DNA of 64,000 bases from Membranipora membranacea (GCA_914767715.1 OU612069.1:6324001-6388000), one strand, 5' to 3'; positions 23,464 through 36,080 are shown, counted from the first letter of the stretch. Notes: generated from the letters alone by a model not told the origin. Numbers and translations: made by a program.

Positions 23464-25250
23464 ACTGTGATCACATTAACCCCCTTCATGTGTACTGAAA
23501 AGAGGTGTCTAACATTACTGGTTCCTCTATCATACCTAGGTACTTTTTATATTCTGCTTTCACAATTACATATGCGTTCCATTTTCATATTAGGAACAAT
23601 AATCTAAGGCGGCATTCAATACCCATAACCTGATATTATTTTAAGTGATGTCATGTTAGAAGACAAAACTTCAGGTTCACGTCGAATCTTCATTGTGATA
23701 TAAATATTGTATCATTGTATTGTGCTGAGTGTGAGGCCTCTATACAATTCAATGCTTTTCATTGTTTCAACTTTTGGTAAACAAAAGAATCCTTTATATG
23801 CTGTGCCTGATTCTTTTCAATAGAGGATAAATGTAGCATGTCAGCTTACATCCAAAGTTTAAATGAGAAACTGAGAATAAATTTTAAGAAATGCTGTATT
23901 AAATGAAGGGAAAATACGGTAGAGTGACCCTAAATGATTCATCTATTGACAACGTCACAACGAAGTCACACAAAAAAATTTGACGCTTCAAGCATCTGCA
24001 GAAGTGCATTTTAATCGAGTCATCTGGTCAATAAAAGATAATTTTTTCCAACATTTCATCATGTTTTATGAAATGCGTGATTTTTCGCATTCATTTTGTG
24101 GATTAAATAGTAATTACACCACCAAGCCTGGACAATAACTTTCAATCATTTTGTGATGGCTTCTGCATCAAATTTGAAAAACGTAGGGGGAGATAAAAAG
24201 GAAACCATATAAGTCACTGAGAAGCAGAAATAACATCAAATTGAGAACAAGATGCTGCTGTTTGTAAAGCAATTTTGAAACTCCAAATCCGATCAAAATT
24301 GATAAGTTATGAACATAAAACCTGAATTGTCGACAGTTAATCAATGATCATAACATTGCTTACTACACCTTCCAATGACATTGCTTTGCCCGCAATTGAG
24401 TGCCTCACTCCAGCTATATTTAGTGTCCTGTCTAGGTTTATAATTAAGTCTATTGGTGCTATTGATTATCTTTACAAAATTAATAAAAATTTGTCATCAT
24501 ATTTTAATTAAGGTGCAATAATCTAGTATTTACTCTACAATATACAGCCTATATCTCGCTCATAAAATTGGTCACAGCTTTAGAGTGTCACAATACACAA
24601 ATTAGTAATATTTACTTCTAAACTTATAAGTGATAATTTATAATCATTTAGTTGAGGGACAAAAATGATGCTGCTAGATATTTTGTTATCACTCGTACAT
24701 AAAAATCTTCTGCAAATAATTGTAGGTATACTCTTAATCTTTACCAGTAGGGGATGATCTAATGAAGTCATTTGCCGAACAATCAAGTAGGCCGATTGAA
24801 ATTTTAAATTTCGGAATATTTTTCCATAAAGTAATTGTTATTATTATAATTACCTAACTATGGATTGAATTACTACTTTTTTTTAAGAATAATACGGAAT
24901 CTTCAAGTGGGAGATGTGGGATGGAAGTCAACAAAAGTATTTTGATATAGAAAAGCATATTATTGTGATATGGTTATTAAACTATTTTGAGCAATAGAAG
25001 GGCTTTCAGTTAGAAGATGTGTCTTTGCCCATTTAAGCCTGCATTACAGGACTAAAATCCATTTTTACAGCACAATTTGAACAATTTAATTTGTAAGAAG
25101 ATAATTCCTAATTTAGCGATATGTTGGTGTAGACTTGTGAAACAGATAGTGATGTGAAATTAATCAGTGCTGCCAAAAAAATGAATTCAATATGGTATTC
25201 ATTGTATATATGTAGCAAATTAGTACATATTGAATTTAATTATTTTTAAT
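23464..25250 (+). repeat. duplicated modules A (right part), B, C and Q
   Basis: After the insertion, module A resumes and B (23610-24020), C (24130-24470) and a Q-like block (24740-25250) follow in the same order as 4769-6240. No gene is seen. Confidence 0.7.
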
Positions 25251-26400
25251 GAAAAATCAAGCTGTGTTGATACCTTTAGTCGGTGTTGATTTTTATTTTT
25301 AAGCACTCACCACAAGGTAAGTGTCTGACAGGATACCCGACCGTCAGCCTGTGTCCATGCGGACACAGTTGGGGGGACAACCTGTACTGGTATAGACGGA
25401 AGGGCAACTTGTTTTTATGGACAGCCCAATTTTGCTGAACAGGCATGGGCGGATAGTCAAAACGGAATCCGAAGCCTTTACCGACTGGCCCCAAGTGAAA
25501 TTACATTGTTGCTAGCATGGTGCCTAGTTGACAGCTTAAATTAAGAGATTGTATGTGCCGGTTAAAAGTGTTCCTCCACAAGAGGAGATGTCAGAGCCCG
25601 TGTAAAAATTACACAAATTTGGTGCAGTCCAGTGCTCTAAATAGCAAGATTGCTCTTGTGAGATGACTGTAATGACTAAATACCTTAAAACACCACCTGT
25701 ATTACTGACCCTTAATTGAGCAGACCTAAATAGACTAAGATGAGCATGCATGCAATGACTGGTTCATGTTCTAGCTTGAATTTAAAAAACCAATCATAGC
25801 AAGCAAGCCTTTTCACATTTACTACACGACACTTAGACGTACTTCCTGTGTTACACTTGTTTAGACAAAGAGGGGAATAAGTGACAATAACAGCAGGTAC
25901 TCCCATTATTATGTCATAAGACTGATCAGTGTAAACATCCCTCAATCTCTAGCCCACATTTGGTCATGCTCACTTCCTTTTGCCATCATTGATCTAAGCC
26001 AAGATCATGCCAATGTGATGCCCATGGAATTAACTTAGAATATATCGAAACAGTCTTTTAGAAACCAATGTGATAAAACATCCGTTTTCTCTTGACATAC
26101 TCATTCGAGAACAAACTAATGCAGCCTGTCTAGCATTCCTGTTTAAGGAGAGCGAGTTGTGAAACTGCATAAAAATGACAAAAAGAGGAGGCAATCATAC
26201 TTGGAAAACATCCAGTCTTGTCTTTTCTCTTACATGAGAGCTCCAATTCAGAATCGATCAATCAGTCTTAATGTAGATGATCAATTGAAATGTGTGCATG
26301 ATCAATATTGTAGAGTTTCCAAAAAAAAAAAAATAATCGCAAAAGGAAGTTATTAAATATTAAATCAAAATCAGGATTCCCAATTTTAAGTTTTTATTCA
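25250..26400 (+). repeat. duplicated module D, second copy, with a short M-like tail
   Basis: Module D matches 13260-14190 closely. The last 230 bases (about 26160-26390) resemble the start of module M and include an A-run at 26322-26333. The LRR exon that follows module D at 14312 is missing here. Confidence 0.65.
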
Positions 26401-28927
26401 AAAGACAGTTAGTCAAATTTATCCCTGTTGTCAGGGGAACACCACGGCAACTGAGATTTAATGAAACATTGAAAAGCGATATATCTATTACAGAATAGGT
26501 GCTCAATTAGTCTGTGTCCCAATCTCTTACAACTCAGATGTTTCTGTCCAGTGACCAGCAATGCATTAAAAGTAACACTAAACAAAACTTAATAACTCTG
26601 TCAATGTATGTAGGCCTATTACGACACAATGCAATTAATTAAATATGTGTGTGGTACCCAGTCATTACGAAGTGCAGTGAAGTGAAAAGGTTATGTTTGT
26701 CATCTAACATGTCAGGTCTTTGTTGTTTGATCTCAACCAAATTTTTTATGCAGTACATGCTTGGCACTTAGAATCTTACTCCTTCCTTGTTGAAAAGGAT
26801 GTCAAATAACTCTATTTCAGTAAAAAAGGTATTCGTACATGGTAGCAATCGGCTACATTTGAGTAATTGCTACAGGATAATACACCCTAGGCATCGTACT
26901 TTTGAACTTAATATAACCTAATAGTATAGGAAATCTCAGATTATCTTAATCCTTACCAGAAAGTGATCACGTAATGGAGTCATTTGCACAATAATCATGT
27001 TATTGATGTTCCTAAACTGATTTGGCAGATCAAGCAATATTTATCAAGCTGGTCTACATTGCCAAACAGAGCAGCACCAACCTTTCTTGCACTAATTAAC
27101 AACAGTCCAAGGCTGTGAATAGCATCCAAAAACTCTATTGATGTGATCACTGCTGGCCTGATTCATACCTGGGGTGTATTGCTATGTAGGTGAATTGAGA
27201 TTTTCAATCAAAGAATATTTCTTGCCAAAGTAATTGTTTTTATTATAATTACCAAATTATAGATTCACTTAGGTTTTTTTATAAATACAGGATTTTTAAG
27301 TGGGAGATGTGGAGTGACAGTCATCACAAATATTCTCCTGAATTAATATCAAAAAACATACTATTCGGATAAAATTATGATTATTGGTGAGAAACTGTGT
27401 CCGTTTGCTTATTTGAGCCTGCATGACATGAATAAGTACCATTTTTAATAGGATGGTAAGAGCGTTTGAATTTGTAAGAACATAATTCCGAATTTGGCAA
27501 TACGTGGGTGTAGACTTATGATACAGATAGTAGTTTGAACTTGATCTGTGCTGCCCATAATTATTTATTATCATTATGATTTTTTATGATATTCATTGTT
27601 AATATGAGCCAATTGTTAAATATTAAATGAAATTGTTTTCAGTTACATAGACTATGAGCCAGCCTGCAAGCATGTCCGACAATCAACAAAACTAATCAGG
27701 TGGTAACGACAGTAACAGTAATTAATTTCCCTTTTTGTTTGTGGTGTATACTTTTGAGAATTAAACTGCTTTAGTTCTTCAAATTAAGAAAGTATAGCCT
27801 CATATCTGACTGTGCATCGATACAATGGTAAATCGTTGATTTTTATTTTTAAACACCAACCAGAGGTGTGAGGCTGATTGGATTCCAAACTGTCCACATG
27901 TGTCCATGTGTCCTTTGCCCATCTGTTGGACACATTTGACGGGAAAACCTGTACTGAAAAGGCATAAGCAGATGGAAAATCTGTTTTAATGGCCAGACAG
28001 TTTTAGCTGGACGAATAGTCCAAATTTAATGGCTAATTTTTTTCAGCTAAATGACCTCCTCCCACTTGCTCTAAATGAAATTATATTGGCGGCAAAGCGT
28101 TTTTGGACTTATCAATTTAACAAGCCAAATGGGAAAGAGGTATGTGTTGGGTATACCCTGACTTGGCTCCATTATTTCTATAGAAACAGAGGGGCAACAA
28201 AAAATAGCATAGTATACAACCTGTATCATTGAACCTATCGGAACAGACCTAAATAGACCTAGATGAACATGCATGCAATGGCTGGTTCATGCCACAAAGT
28301 TAAAATTAAAAACCCGCTCAATTCATCCTTATATTACCTAATATGGCATTTATATGTACTTCTTGTGACCCCTATTAAGACAATAATAGAGGAATGAGTG
28401 ACAAAACAGCAGACTGATCAGTTTAAATATTCATCCATCTCTAGCCCATATTTTGTAAAACTCACTTCTTTTTGCAATCATTGATTTAAGTTTCATATAT
28501 TGCCAATGCAACGTCACAATTTATTGAAGCGGTCTTTCAGAAACCTTCGATTTGGTCAAACACATATTTTCAATTGACATACTCATTCGAGAACAAACTA
28601 CTGCAGCCTGTCTAGCGATCCTGTATAAGGAGAGCAAGTTGTGATACTGTTGAGTTTAGATATTTGAATACTAGATGCATAAAAATGACAAAAAGAGAAG
28701 GTAATGTTAACTTTAAAATGTCCAGTTTTGTCTTTTCTCTTGAGAGATTCAATTCAGTGTTAATCAATGAAACTTAATAGATGAGCAATTTTGAATTATG
28801 TGCATGATGAATATTGCTAATATTGTTAAATTGTTAATATTGAATCGTAATAGAATTGCATATGTATGTGCTTTAATTTTCCTTGCGCCTAATTAAATCA
28901 CTGATGCACCAACTAAATTATTTGCAC
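26400..28927 (+). repeat. duplicated modules H, Q, K, L and M
   Basis: H (26400-26790) joins directly to Q (26790-27760), a junction not seen in the other copies. K (27840-28310) and L/M (28310-28925) follow in the standard order. The novel H-Q junction shows that the array was rearranged as well as simply duplicated. No gene is supported. Confidence 0.65.
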
Positions 28928-28931
28928 TTAA

Positions 28932-29308
28932 AGGGCAACCAAGGTTTCAAACAACTTCTCATTGATGGCCATTGATTAATAGCAGATTGCACCTTCTGCA
29001 TGGGGAAAAAGGCAAAATATAATTCGGATGATTATTCAGCCAGAATTCTTGTGAAACATTTCTTCCATCAGGTACTCAAACTCAGCTAAAAGAGAATACC
29101 ACATAGCAGTTTCCTGTTCCTGTTATTATTTAGACTGTGCTCTATAATTATTACAGCAAAGTCTTGGAACCTCCCCTAAACTGATGTGTTACCCAGCTTA
29201 GAGTCAGCAACTACTTTGAGTTTTGCATCGCGTAATGCAAAAAGCTGATGCTGCCCAGCACATTATTTACTACTCATTAATGCATTGCTGCGAAACCTTG
29301 GTTGCCCT
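28932..29308. mobile_element. 377-bp MITE with TTAA target duplication
   Basis: Perfect 17-bp terminal inverted repeats (AGGGCAACCAAGGTTTC at 28932-28948 and its complement at 29292-29308) are flanked by TTAA on both sides (28928-28931 and 29309-29312). Three sister copies of this site (near 9503, 19283 and 38606) carry a single TTAA-like site and no insert. TTAA duplication is the signature of piggyBac-type transposases, though the AGGG ends differ slightly from the usual CCC start. It has no coding capacity. Confidence 0.9.
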
Positions 29309-29312
29309 TTAA

Positions 29313-30305
29313 GACCGGAGTTCCCAATTTTATGTTTTCCTCAAAGGAAAGTTAGTGTAATGGGGTCCTGAACTCTTTTAGCGCCGCTGTAGGGAAGCGC
29401 ATCTCGCTTACTCAAAGGTACTACTGTTGCAAGCATCTGTTTTGAAACTCAATCATTAATTGCTCACTAAAAATATAAACTTAATTTGTAAACATAAATG
29501 CTAAATTATTTCAATTTATCAATCCATAGTGACATCTCACTCGATCCATAAAAAAATGTGGAATATTCACTAGCCTTAGCTTCAGACTGGTATAATTTTG
29601 ATGCATTGATAGTCGATGCATCATAGACAGATGTTATGACAGTCTCCTATTTTGATTTTGAGTCGATTTTCTTTAACTAATTTTTCAGGGCACGTTGTCC
29701 TCAATCATTCTGACAAATTTAAATATTTAGGAGTAATTTTTGATAAAAATATGAGTTTCAAATCCAACGTCAATGTCAATGCTGACCCACTTTATGAGAC
29801 AAAAATTGACTGCAAATATAATTTGATATTTATTATATTATATAATATAATAAATATATCATTAAAATAAAGCGAAACCATAATATTCCAGCTTTGAATT
29901 TTGAATGTTATATAAATCCAACCTGAAAATATTAATTCGGAATAAAAAATATATATTTTATGGTGTTTATATTGTAATACAAAACAATTCTATATTTAGT
30001 ACAATCACTTAATATATATGGAATTTTTTACAAAACACACTTAGCTGTATATTCATGACACCTTCCTTCCTGATACAGAAATTCATTGTGATTGATCAGG
30101 TATTTTCAGAATTTAATGTATTATTATTCAATTTTAATTGTATTAACTTCAGCATATAAGCATAAAGGTCAGATTTATGGATTTCCGAATATAAATATCA
30201 ATTGAAGTTATTGAAGTTACAGGAAGATGTCTCATCTGCTTCCTTTATGGCCTATGTAAAACTTTGCAAAAGTATGGTCTCATCTGTAAATAATGAAGGG
30301 AGATT
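29313..30305 (+). repeat. modules N/O, LINE-E fragment and an AT-rich insert
   Basis: N/O (29313-29640) and the LINE-E thumb fragment (29640-29790, 'HSDKFKYLGVIFDKNMSFKS') match their sisters. From about 29790 to 30305 there is very AT-rich sequence absent from the other copies; it has pushed the LINE fragment away from the LRR exon and removed the exon's 3' half. The insert contains the palindrome at 29826-29857. Its ends are not defined. Confidence 0.55.
29826..29857. repeat. 32-bp perfect AT-only palindrome
   Basis: All sixteen base pairs match with no loop, and the symmetry stops at 29825/29858. It lies inside an AT-rich insert with no counterpart in the sister copies. Such sites can extrude cruciforms and are often breakpoints, but nothing here proves that. 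Confidence 0.85.
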
Positions 30306-30309
30306 ACTA

Positions 30310-30411
30310 CTACTGTTCAATGATTGAATTTCCCCCAATCTCGCAGGTAATGTCTGTAGTCCCCTATTCCGACTAACATCTAACGACTGCAGTTTTGTCA
30401 GTTAGCAGATG
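30310..30411 (-). pseudogene. broken LRR exon copy
   Basis: The acceptor is still a perfect CCACCACAG (30412-30420). The exon has a TAA as its third complete codon, replacing the Lys/Thr codon of the other copies. It then reads LQSLDVSRNRGLQTLPARLG and 'EIQSLN' before homology stops near 30310, with the last third and the donor gone. It cannot contribute to the protein. Confidence 0.75.
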
Positions 30412-30559
30412 CTGTGGTGGATAAATAACAGAATGTTAAAATACCATGCAATACTTCTTTTCAGTTGATGGAGCAAACACAATTGAGCAACGCATTCTAT
30501 TATTAGGAGAAAGTTCCAGATTGATCAATTACCCATGTAAGTTGTAACTATCAGATATA

Positions 30560-31010
30560 GATAAATGTATGAATTTTAAATCCCATGTCAAAGAGATAAA
30601 TGAAACCTAACCCGAACTTTGAGAGAAAACGTAACTTTTTGAATGAAACCTTAGCTGCAGTCGTGTACATAGGGTAAAAAAGCCAAAGTATTGAATATAA
30701 CCTGATTGCTCTAATTAATATATCTAAAAGAGTCCTAATAGTCGAGAGCAGATGTTTAAACATCATAAATCTAAATTGAGTTATACTTAGACAAGGCAAA
30801 AGCATAATCAATTTCATCATAAAGCGGTACCATTATTTATACCTTTTAACAGTTTTCAAACTGAGTTATATTGGTCTCACCAGTGAACGTTGGTGCCAAA
30901 TTATTTAATGAGTTGCCTCTGATCAGTAAGCTATGCCCTGATCTCAAATTAGTCAAGTTAGACGTCATAAACCTCCTTTTTTGTGCAGAATTATTATACT
31001 TTTCTACTTC
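30560..31010 (+). mobile_element. LINE fragment (local family E), RT C-terminus
   Basis: It matches 10470-11010, including the 'GAKLFNELPLISK'-type C-terminal block near 30895-30925. Frames are broken. Confidence 0.6.
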
Positions 31011-32160
31011 ATAATACTTCATTTACATCGTTTTAATTAAGATTGTATCCCTGTTGATTCATATTATTTGTCACAGGTTTTAAGATTATATATTACAAAG
31101 TTAAAAGATATCCATAGGTTGGTTGTCCTAAATGCCAATAATACTGATAAACCTATGGCATAAAAAAATTAATTAAAAATGGCAATCAGCTGCCACAACT
31201 CTGGAAATTGGTATTTCATATCTTTTTCAGCATATCAACAACACTCTGAATCATCAAAATGAAAAATATAGTCTGCTGTTGCTGGCCGGTGGCTTCTTTT
31301 TTGGGTGCCGAATGCTGTTTGCTGTATTCACCTGCGATTAGCCCTTGCTTTGCGCTAAGTCAATAACGGGGAAAGCTTCATCCATGTCTGATTAACTGTC
31401 TATGAATGAATAATAACTTTAATTGATTTTGATGATTTGCCTAATTAATCAAGCCAGAGATGCCGATGGTCAAAACACAACTACAACGATTTCATTAACA
31501 TAATGGTAACAGATACAGGTGCGATAAATCTGATGTATGTACCGAAAGATTGGTGAATTTGGTCAGTCCAGTATTGCTCGGTATTACCTCCTTATTAAGA
31601 GAGGTTATCTAAACAATAAGACATTTATTGATGCATGATTAAGCATCAAACTTGACCAGCTATATAATCATAATTCTAATCGGATCATGTGAAACCTGAT
31701 CGATTGATAGACAAAGATACAGAGCAATGTGTTTTCGATAACCTGGCATTGGACAAAACTTATAATACCGACATCTTTTTTGTCGATAACAGAAATCGGT
31801 CCTAAGTTGGTCTAACGTGAGGAAAAAAAAGAAAGTTTGCGCAATAAAATTTATGCCTTGTTTCGACGGCGTTTCAAAAACTGAGTTCATTCGTTCTTTT
31901 CTTTGCTCACTTATCTAATAACCTCAGTGCTGAGCAGATTTTCCCCACTTTTTTAGCTTTTTAGGCTATGCACTAACAAATTTTGTCCCCCGACGAACAA
32001 ATAATGGTTTAAAAGAGTGATCTTCCAAAGTCGCTAAAAAGTCATTCCATCGGTTGCTAAGATTTATAGTGCTGTACGAATCATAGCATAACAGCATAAT
32101 AGCTACTGCTAACAATGATCACTCACAGGTGCTATTGCAAAACTTTATATCCTTTTCATC
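31011..32160. other. module R followed by unique DNA
   Basis: 31070-31300 repeats at 40160-40420 (contains 'CCTATGGCATAAA'). The rest (about 31310-32160) has no duplicate that I noticed and no gene; the open frame at 31660-31890 on the minus strand has no recognisable content. Confidence 0.45.
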
Positions 32161-33440
32161 CAAAAGGACATGACAATGATTAACTGCGTACTAAAGTGTG
32201 AGTTCATTACTTGCAACAGGGCCAACTGATACCAAGTGTCACTACAGCTGCTATCCCTACAAATTCAATAAAAATTAAACACCGATTTTTTTTCAGGCAT
32301 GACCTCATCTTGGCCAACAACTGAATTGTAAAATGATAAGTTATTCTTTTTTTTTCAGTTACCAGCTCATGCCTGCCAAATTAATTGTTGATTGTTTTAT
32401 TTGTTTGATAATTTGCTAATCAAGTTTTTCCAAGACCCAGTCAATTTATTAATTTTTAAGGCCTTACATTGTTCTCTAGGCTTTGGGGGCCAGGGCTCCG
32501 TCCTGAAAGCCGTTGGAGGAGCTGAAGGGGGAGCCTACACCGCCTCTGTCAAACCAACAAGCTTTAACTCTCTAACCTACTGCGCTGCACAGGATAGTCA
32601 ATGATGACAGGGTCACATCTGAAAGCTACAAATCCCCCCTGATTAGGAAGCCCGAACCTGAGGAACTGAGGAAGGATTATCAAAATAAACAACATTTTAA
32701 ATGATTTAGGGAGATATGCTTATTATCTTTGCAATTTTAGAAGTTGTGCCCATTTCATTTTAATTGATAGATCATTGAACTGAGGAAGTTCTAACTTGAG
32801 TTCCGTGTAGAAAAGGATGTCAAATAACTCTATTTTAGTAAACAAGTTTTTGTGTTTGATAGTATTCGGCTACATCGGGATAATACACCCTAAGGTTATT
32901 GCAAAGCTATTTCTCTGCTTTATGATGTGCCTTTTACCACATAACTTTCACTGAACGTCAACTTACTTATCTTTCAACTGTTCTTTACAGTTATTACGAT
33001 TCAACATGATCCTGTAAAACTACACCTAATAAACCACACACAGTAAACGTTACAGTAATAACTTAATGTCAACCTGGGAGCTACAACTCTGCAACGGAGA
33101 GAGTTACAGCTCAACTCGGTTCCTCGGTATCTTGAATGCAGTGTGTTAACCGAACGCAGTGTGTTAACTTCACACTCCCATATTTGACGAAAAATCATAA
33201 ACCAACTCAGATTACAATAACGAGGTACAAGGTCAAGGGCATAAGTGTGTGTTGACAGCAAAGTAAGGACAGTGGTTATTAAAGCAGACCATAGTTTTTT
33301 GGAGGGAAAGCGGTACTAGTCATGGAAAATATAAGGTCGAACAAATAGTGAAGCTAGGGCTTGATTCGTTTGGGGGACTTTCACAGTCTAAACTCAATGT
33401 AGTCTAGAGATATATGCACTTTGATTTGATTATTGCTACG
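32161..33440. repeat. module I copy, start of Q, and a ~0.5-kb insert
   Basis: Module I lies at 32170-32640 and the start of module Q at 32700-32900. The phrase GGGATAATACACCCT then appears twice, at about 32877 and 33440, with about 540 bp between that are absent from the other Q copies. This could be an insertion with a long target duplication or a local tandem duplication around an insert. The second phrase has more shared upstream sequence than the first, which argues against a simple target duplication. Confidence 0.5.
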
Positions 33441-34544
33441 GGATAATACACCCTGAGCATCGTACTTTTTAATCTAATATAACTTGATGGTATTGGAAAT
33501 CTCATAGTATCTTAATCTTTACCAGAAAGGGATGACGTAATTGAGTCATTTGCCCAATAATCAAGTTATTAATTTTCCTAAATTGGTTTGGCAGATCGGA
33601 CAAAATTTATCAAGCTTGCCTACATTGCCATACAGAGCAGGATCAACTATTCTTGTACTAATTATCAAGGGTCAATGGTTGTGAACATCATCCTGAAACT
33701 CTTTTGATTTGATGACTGCTGATTCATACCTCTGACGCTCTTTTATACCTGTATTTCTTTTGTTTTTTACTGTCTCTCACAATTAAAAAGAAATAGAGAT
33801 GTCACCACAGCATTTTTGATCCCTCCTGACAAAACCCAGTGATAATCTTGGTTCAGACTTGAGATTTAGCATGAATTCAAGCATACACGACCAGACTATC
33901 GGGGAAAGAAAATTATCTTCTCTCTATGGAACGACCATGAGCTGGGCATTCCGATGATATGCATGATAACAGGGCTACTACCAGCTGTGTTTCGGTTATG
34001 CTGCATTGAAAATCCCTGAAAGCGCCCGGTCACAGCATGTATTGTTATATAATAGGCGGTCGGTAGTCAAAGTGTTAATCATGTATTTGTAAGTAATCTA
34101 AGTTGGTTTATGATTATGAAGTAATTTTGTATCAGAATGATAGGATTTCTATACCGCTAAGTAGCCTGAATCTTATTATATTGCATACCTACATACATTC
34201 ATGAGTGGGCATATATGTAAAATTCATGTTGCATGGTGTGTCTAAATGTCTGAGGTAATATAGACAGCTTCTCCTATCTTGTGTAAGGGATATAGTATTG
34301 AACAATAGCAGGTATAAACAAATAGAAGTGACAATTGTCACCAGCTAGTGTTTTTTTTCTAATGATTGATCCAGCCCTATACATAATAACTATCAATTGA
34401 TTGGATTCTATAGCATTTTGGGATGATAACTATTCCTTGTCAGTCGTAAACAAAATTTGAAGTGGTGGTAGCTTAGGAGAACAAATCTAGATGAACTTGG
34501 CGATGTCGTGAGAGAAAATTAACACTTTTTGTTTGACCATAGGA
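33441..34544. other. end of module Q, then unique DNA
   Basis: Q continues to about 33730 ('TGATGACTGCTGATTCATACC'). From there to 34544 I find no duplicate, no transposon protein and no exon. Confidence 0.45.
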
Positions 34545-34790
34545 ACAGTAAAAATTGAAAGTGCCACAAAGATCAGTATCGACCCCATTCTAATTTGATT
34601 TTTATTAAAGACCCTAATGATAATATTGGCATAGCAGCTGGAACATATACTATTTGCAGATGACACTAATATTTTATGCTCAGACCCACCGACTTCAAAA
34701 TACCATCTTTGTACTGATGAGCAGTGCAGGTGCGCAGCAAATCAATTCATACTCAACACCAACAAAACTGTTAAGCTCGTTGTTAAAGCT
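34545..34790 (+). mobile_element. LINE reverse transcriptase fragment
   Basis: The plus strand reads across two frames: a 'VPQ' palm-loop remnant near 34560, then LEHILFADDTNIL with an intact FADD catalytic motif (about 34640-34680), then 'ANQFILNTNKT'. That is the palm-to-thumb segment of a CR1/Jockey-type RT. It closely resembles the element at 57438-58223 (EYILFADDTNIF). Only about 250 bp survive. Confidence 0.75.
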
Positions 34791-34984
34791 GACTGGAAGC
34801 TTTTGGAACAACGCATCACTCAAGTTCACTGACATGTAAAAATTGTGTATTAGTACTGGCCTGTGGCTTTTCTTTTTGGTGCCTTCGGCAACTTTGCTGA
34901 AGTTGATATGGTAAACCGTTAGCACCTGTGACCAAGTGAGCAATTTTTATTGACATTATATAATATATCTTATATACCAGAGGT

Positions 34985-35349
34985 GTGCGGCTGATGGGAT
35001 TCCAAACTGTTCACCTGTGTCCATGTGCCCATCTGTTGGACACATTTGACGGGACAACCTGTACTGAAAAGGCATAAAAGCAGAATATCTTTTAATGGAG
35101 AGACAGTTTTAGCTGGACGGATAGACCAAATTGAATGGCCAATTTTTTTTCAGCTCAATGACCTCCTCCCACTTGCTCTGAATGAAATTACATTGGCGGC
35201 AAAGCGTTTTGGGACTGATCAATTTAACGAGCCACCTGGGAAATAGGTATGTGTTGGGTATACCATGAATTGGCTACAGTTTTTTTATAGAGACAGAGGG
35301 GCAACAAAAAATTACATAGTATACCACCTGTAATATTGAACCTTATTGG
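34985..35349 (+). repeat. module K, interrupted copy
   Basis: K runs to the ATTGG at 35345-35349, is broken by the LTR retrotransposon, and resumes at ATTGG 38070 with 'AACAGACCTAAATGGACC', exactly as in the unbroken copy at about 8800. Confidence 0.8.
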
Positions 35350-35545
35350 TGTGGGAGTTGAACAATCTAAACTCTTATATCATTGGCTGACCTATATATC
35401 ACAGACATATAACCGGAACTACATCAGAACCCGGGAACCTCATATGTGTGCCTCAGCCCTTTACATCTAATATCTCAAGGTGGGAAGTCATACAATAAAT
35501 TTTCTCTTCAATATTAGCTATTATACTTGTCACATAAGTATCACT
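35350..35545 (+). repeat. 5' long terminal repeat
   Basis: It starts TGTGGGAGTTGAAC and ends AAGTATCACT. The last base differs from the 3' LTR (CACA), so either the terminal A mutated or the true end is at CAC. It lacks an obvious TATA box but contains TATATATC-like sequence near 35392. Confidence 0.85.
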
Positions 35546-35560
35546 TGGCGCAGTCTGGCT
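35546..35560 (+). promoter_or_regulatory. putative primer binding site
   Basis: TGGCGCAGTCTGGCT begins directly after the LTR. A TGG start complements the CCA end of a tRNA, as expected for first-strand priming. The tRNA is not identified. Confidence 0.55.
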
Positions 35561-35855
35561 TGTAAAGAACTTGCAACTAGTGCTAAGAGGATCTGTTAAT
35601 TTCTTATTAGTTCTGCAAAGCCTACTTGTCTAGATAAGTACCCTATTCTTTGTGCATTTGTATTCCATTGTTGTGACTGATTTATTATAATTTGCATAGA
35701 TCAGTCTATTATTATTTTCTTTTGTGTATTGTTACCATTGATTAGCCTAATGTAAATCTGTATTAACTTAGTGTGCGTATCATTGCAAGTGTTGTCATTT
35801 GACAATGCAGTGGTAAATTATTGCATTTATGATATAGTGTAGTGTACCCTATTTT

Positions 35856-35919
35856 GTGTTGTGTTGACCGGTTGCCCTGGTCTGGTGGTGTTGTGTTGAC
35901 CGGTTGCCCTGGTCTAGTC
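35856..35919 (+). repeat. two tandem 32-bp copies in the retroelement leader
   Basis: The unit, starting GTGTTGTGTTGACCGG, is repeated twice with a period of exactly 32 and changes only near its end. It lies in the untranslated leader between the primer site and the gag-like frame. Confidence 0.8.
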
Positions 35920-36080
35920 GTGTAGTGTAGTCCAGTGTTGTTGTGTAGTGAATTTAGTGTCGTAGACCAGTTGGTCTGGTCCTGTGGTGTAAATTAGTGT
36001 CGTGGTATTGTGAGTAATACCATATCCTTCATACCAACCATATTCATCCAAAATTATTGTTGTAGCCTGATAAACCAATC

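Noticed and set aside
28071-28274. Minus-strand frames starting 'MHxHLGLFRS' in modules K and D (also 13533-13760, 17095-17277, 25536-25751)
   Set aside because: They share only the first residues because of a common 'CATGCATG' phrase, then diverge with frameshifts and stops, so they are chance frames in a repeat.
33001-33261. Minus-strand 86-codon frame in the 0.5-kb insert
   Set aside because: No domain, no splice border and no second copy to test conservation.
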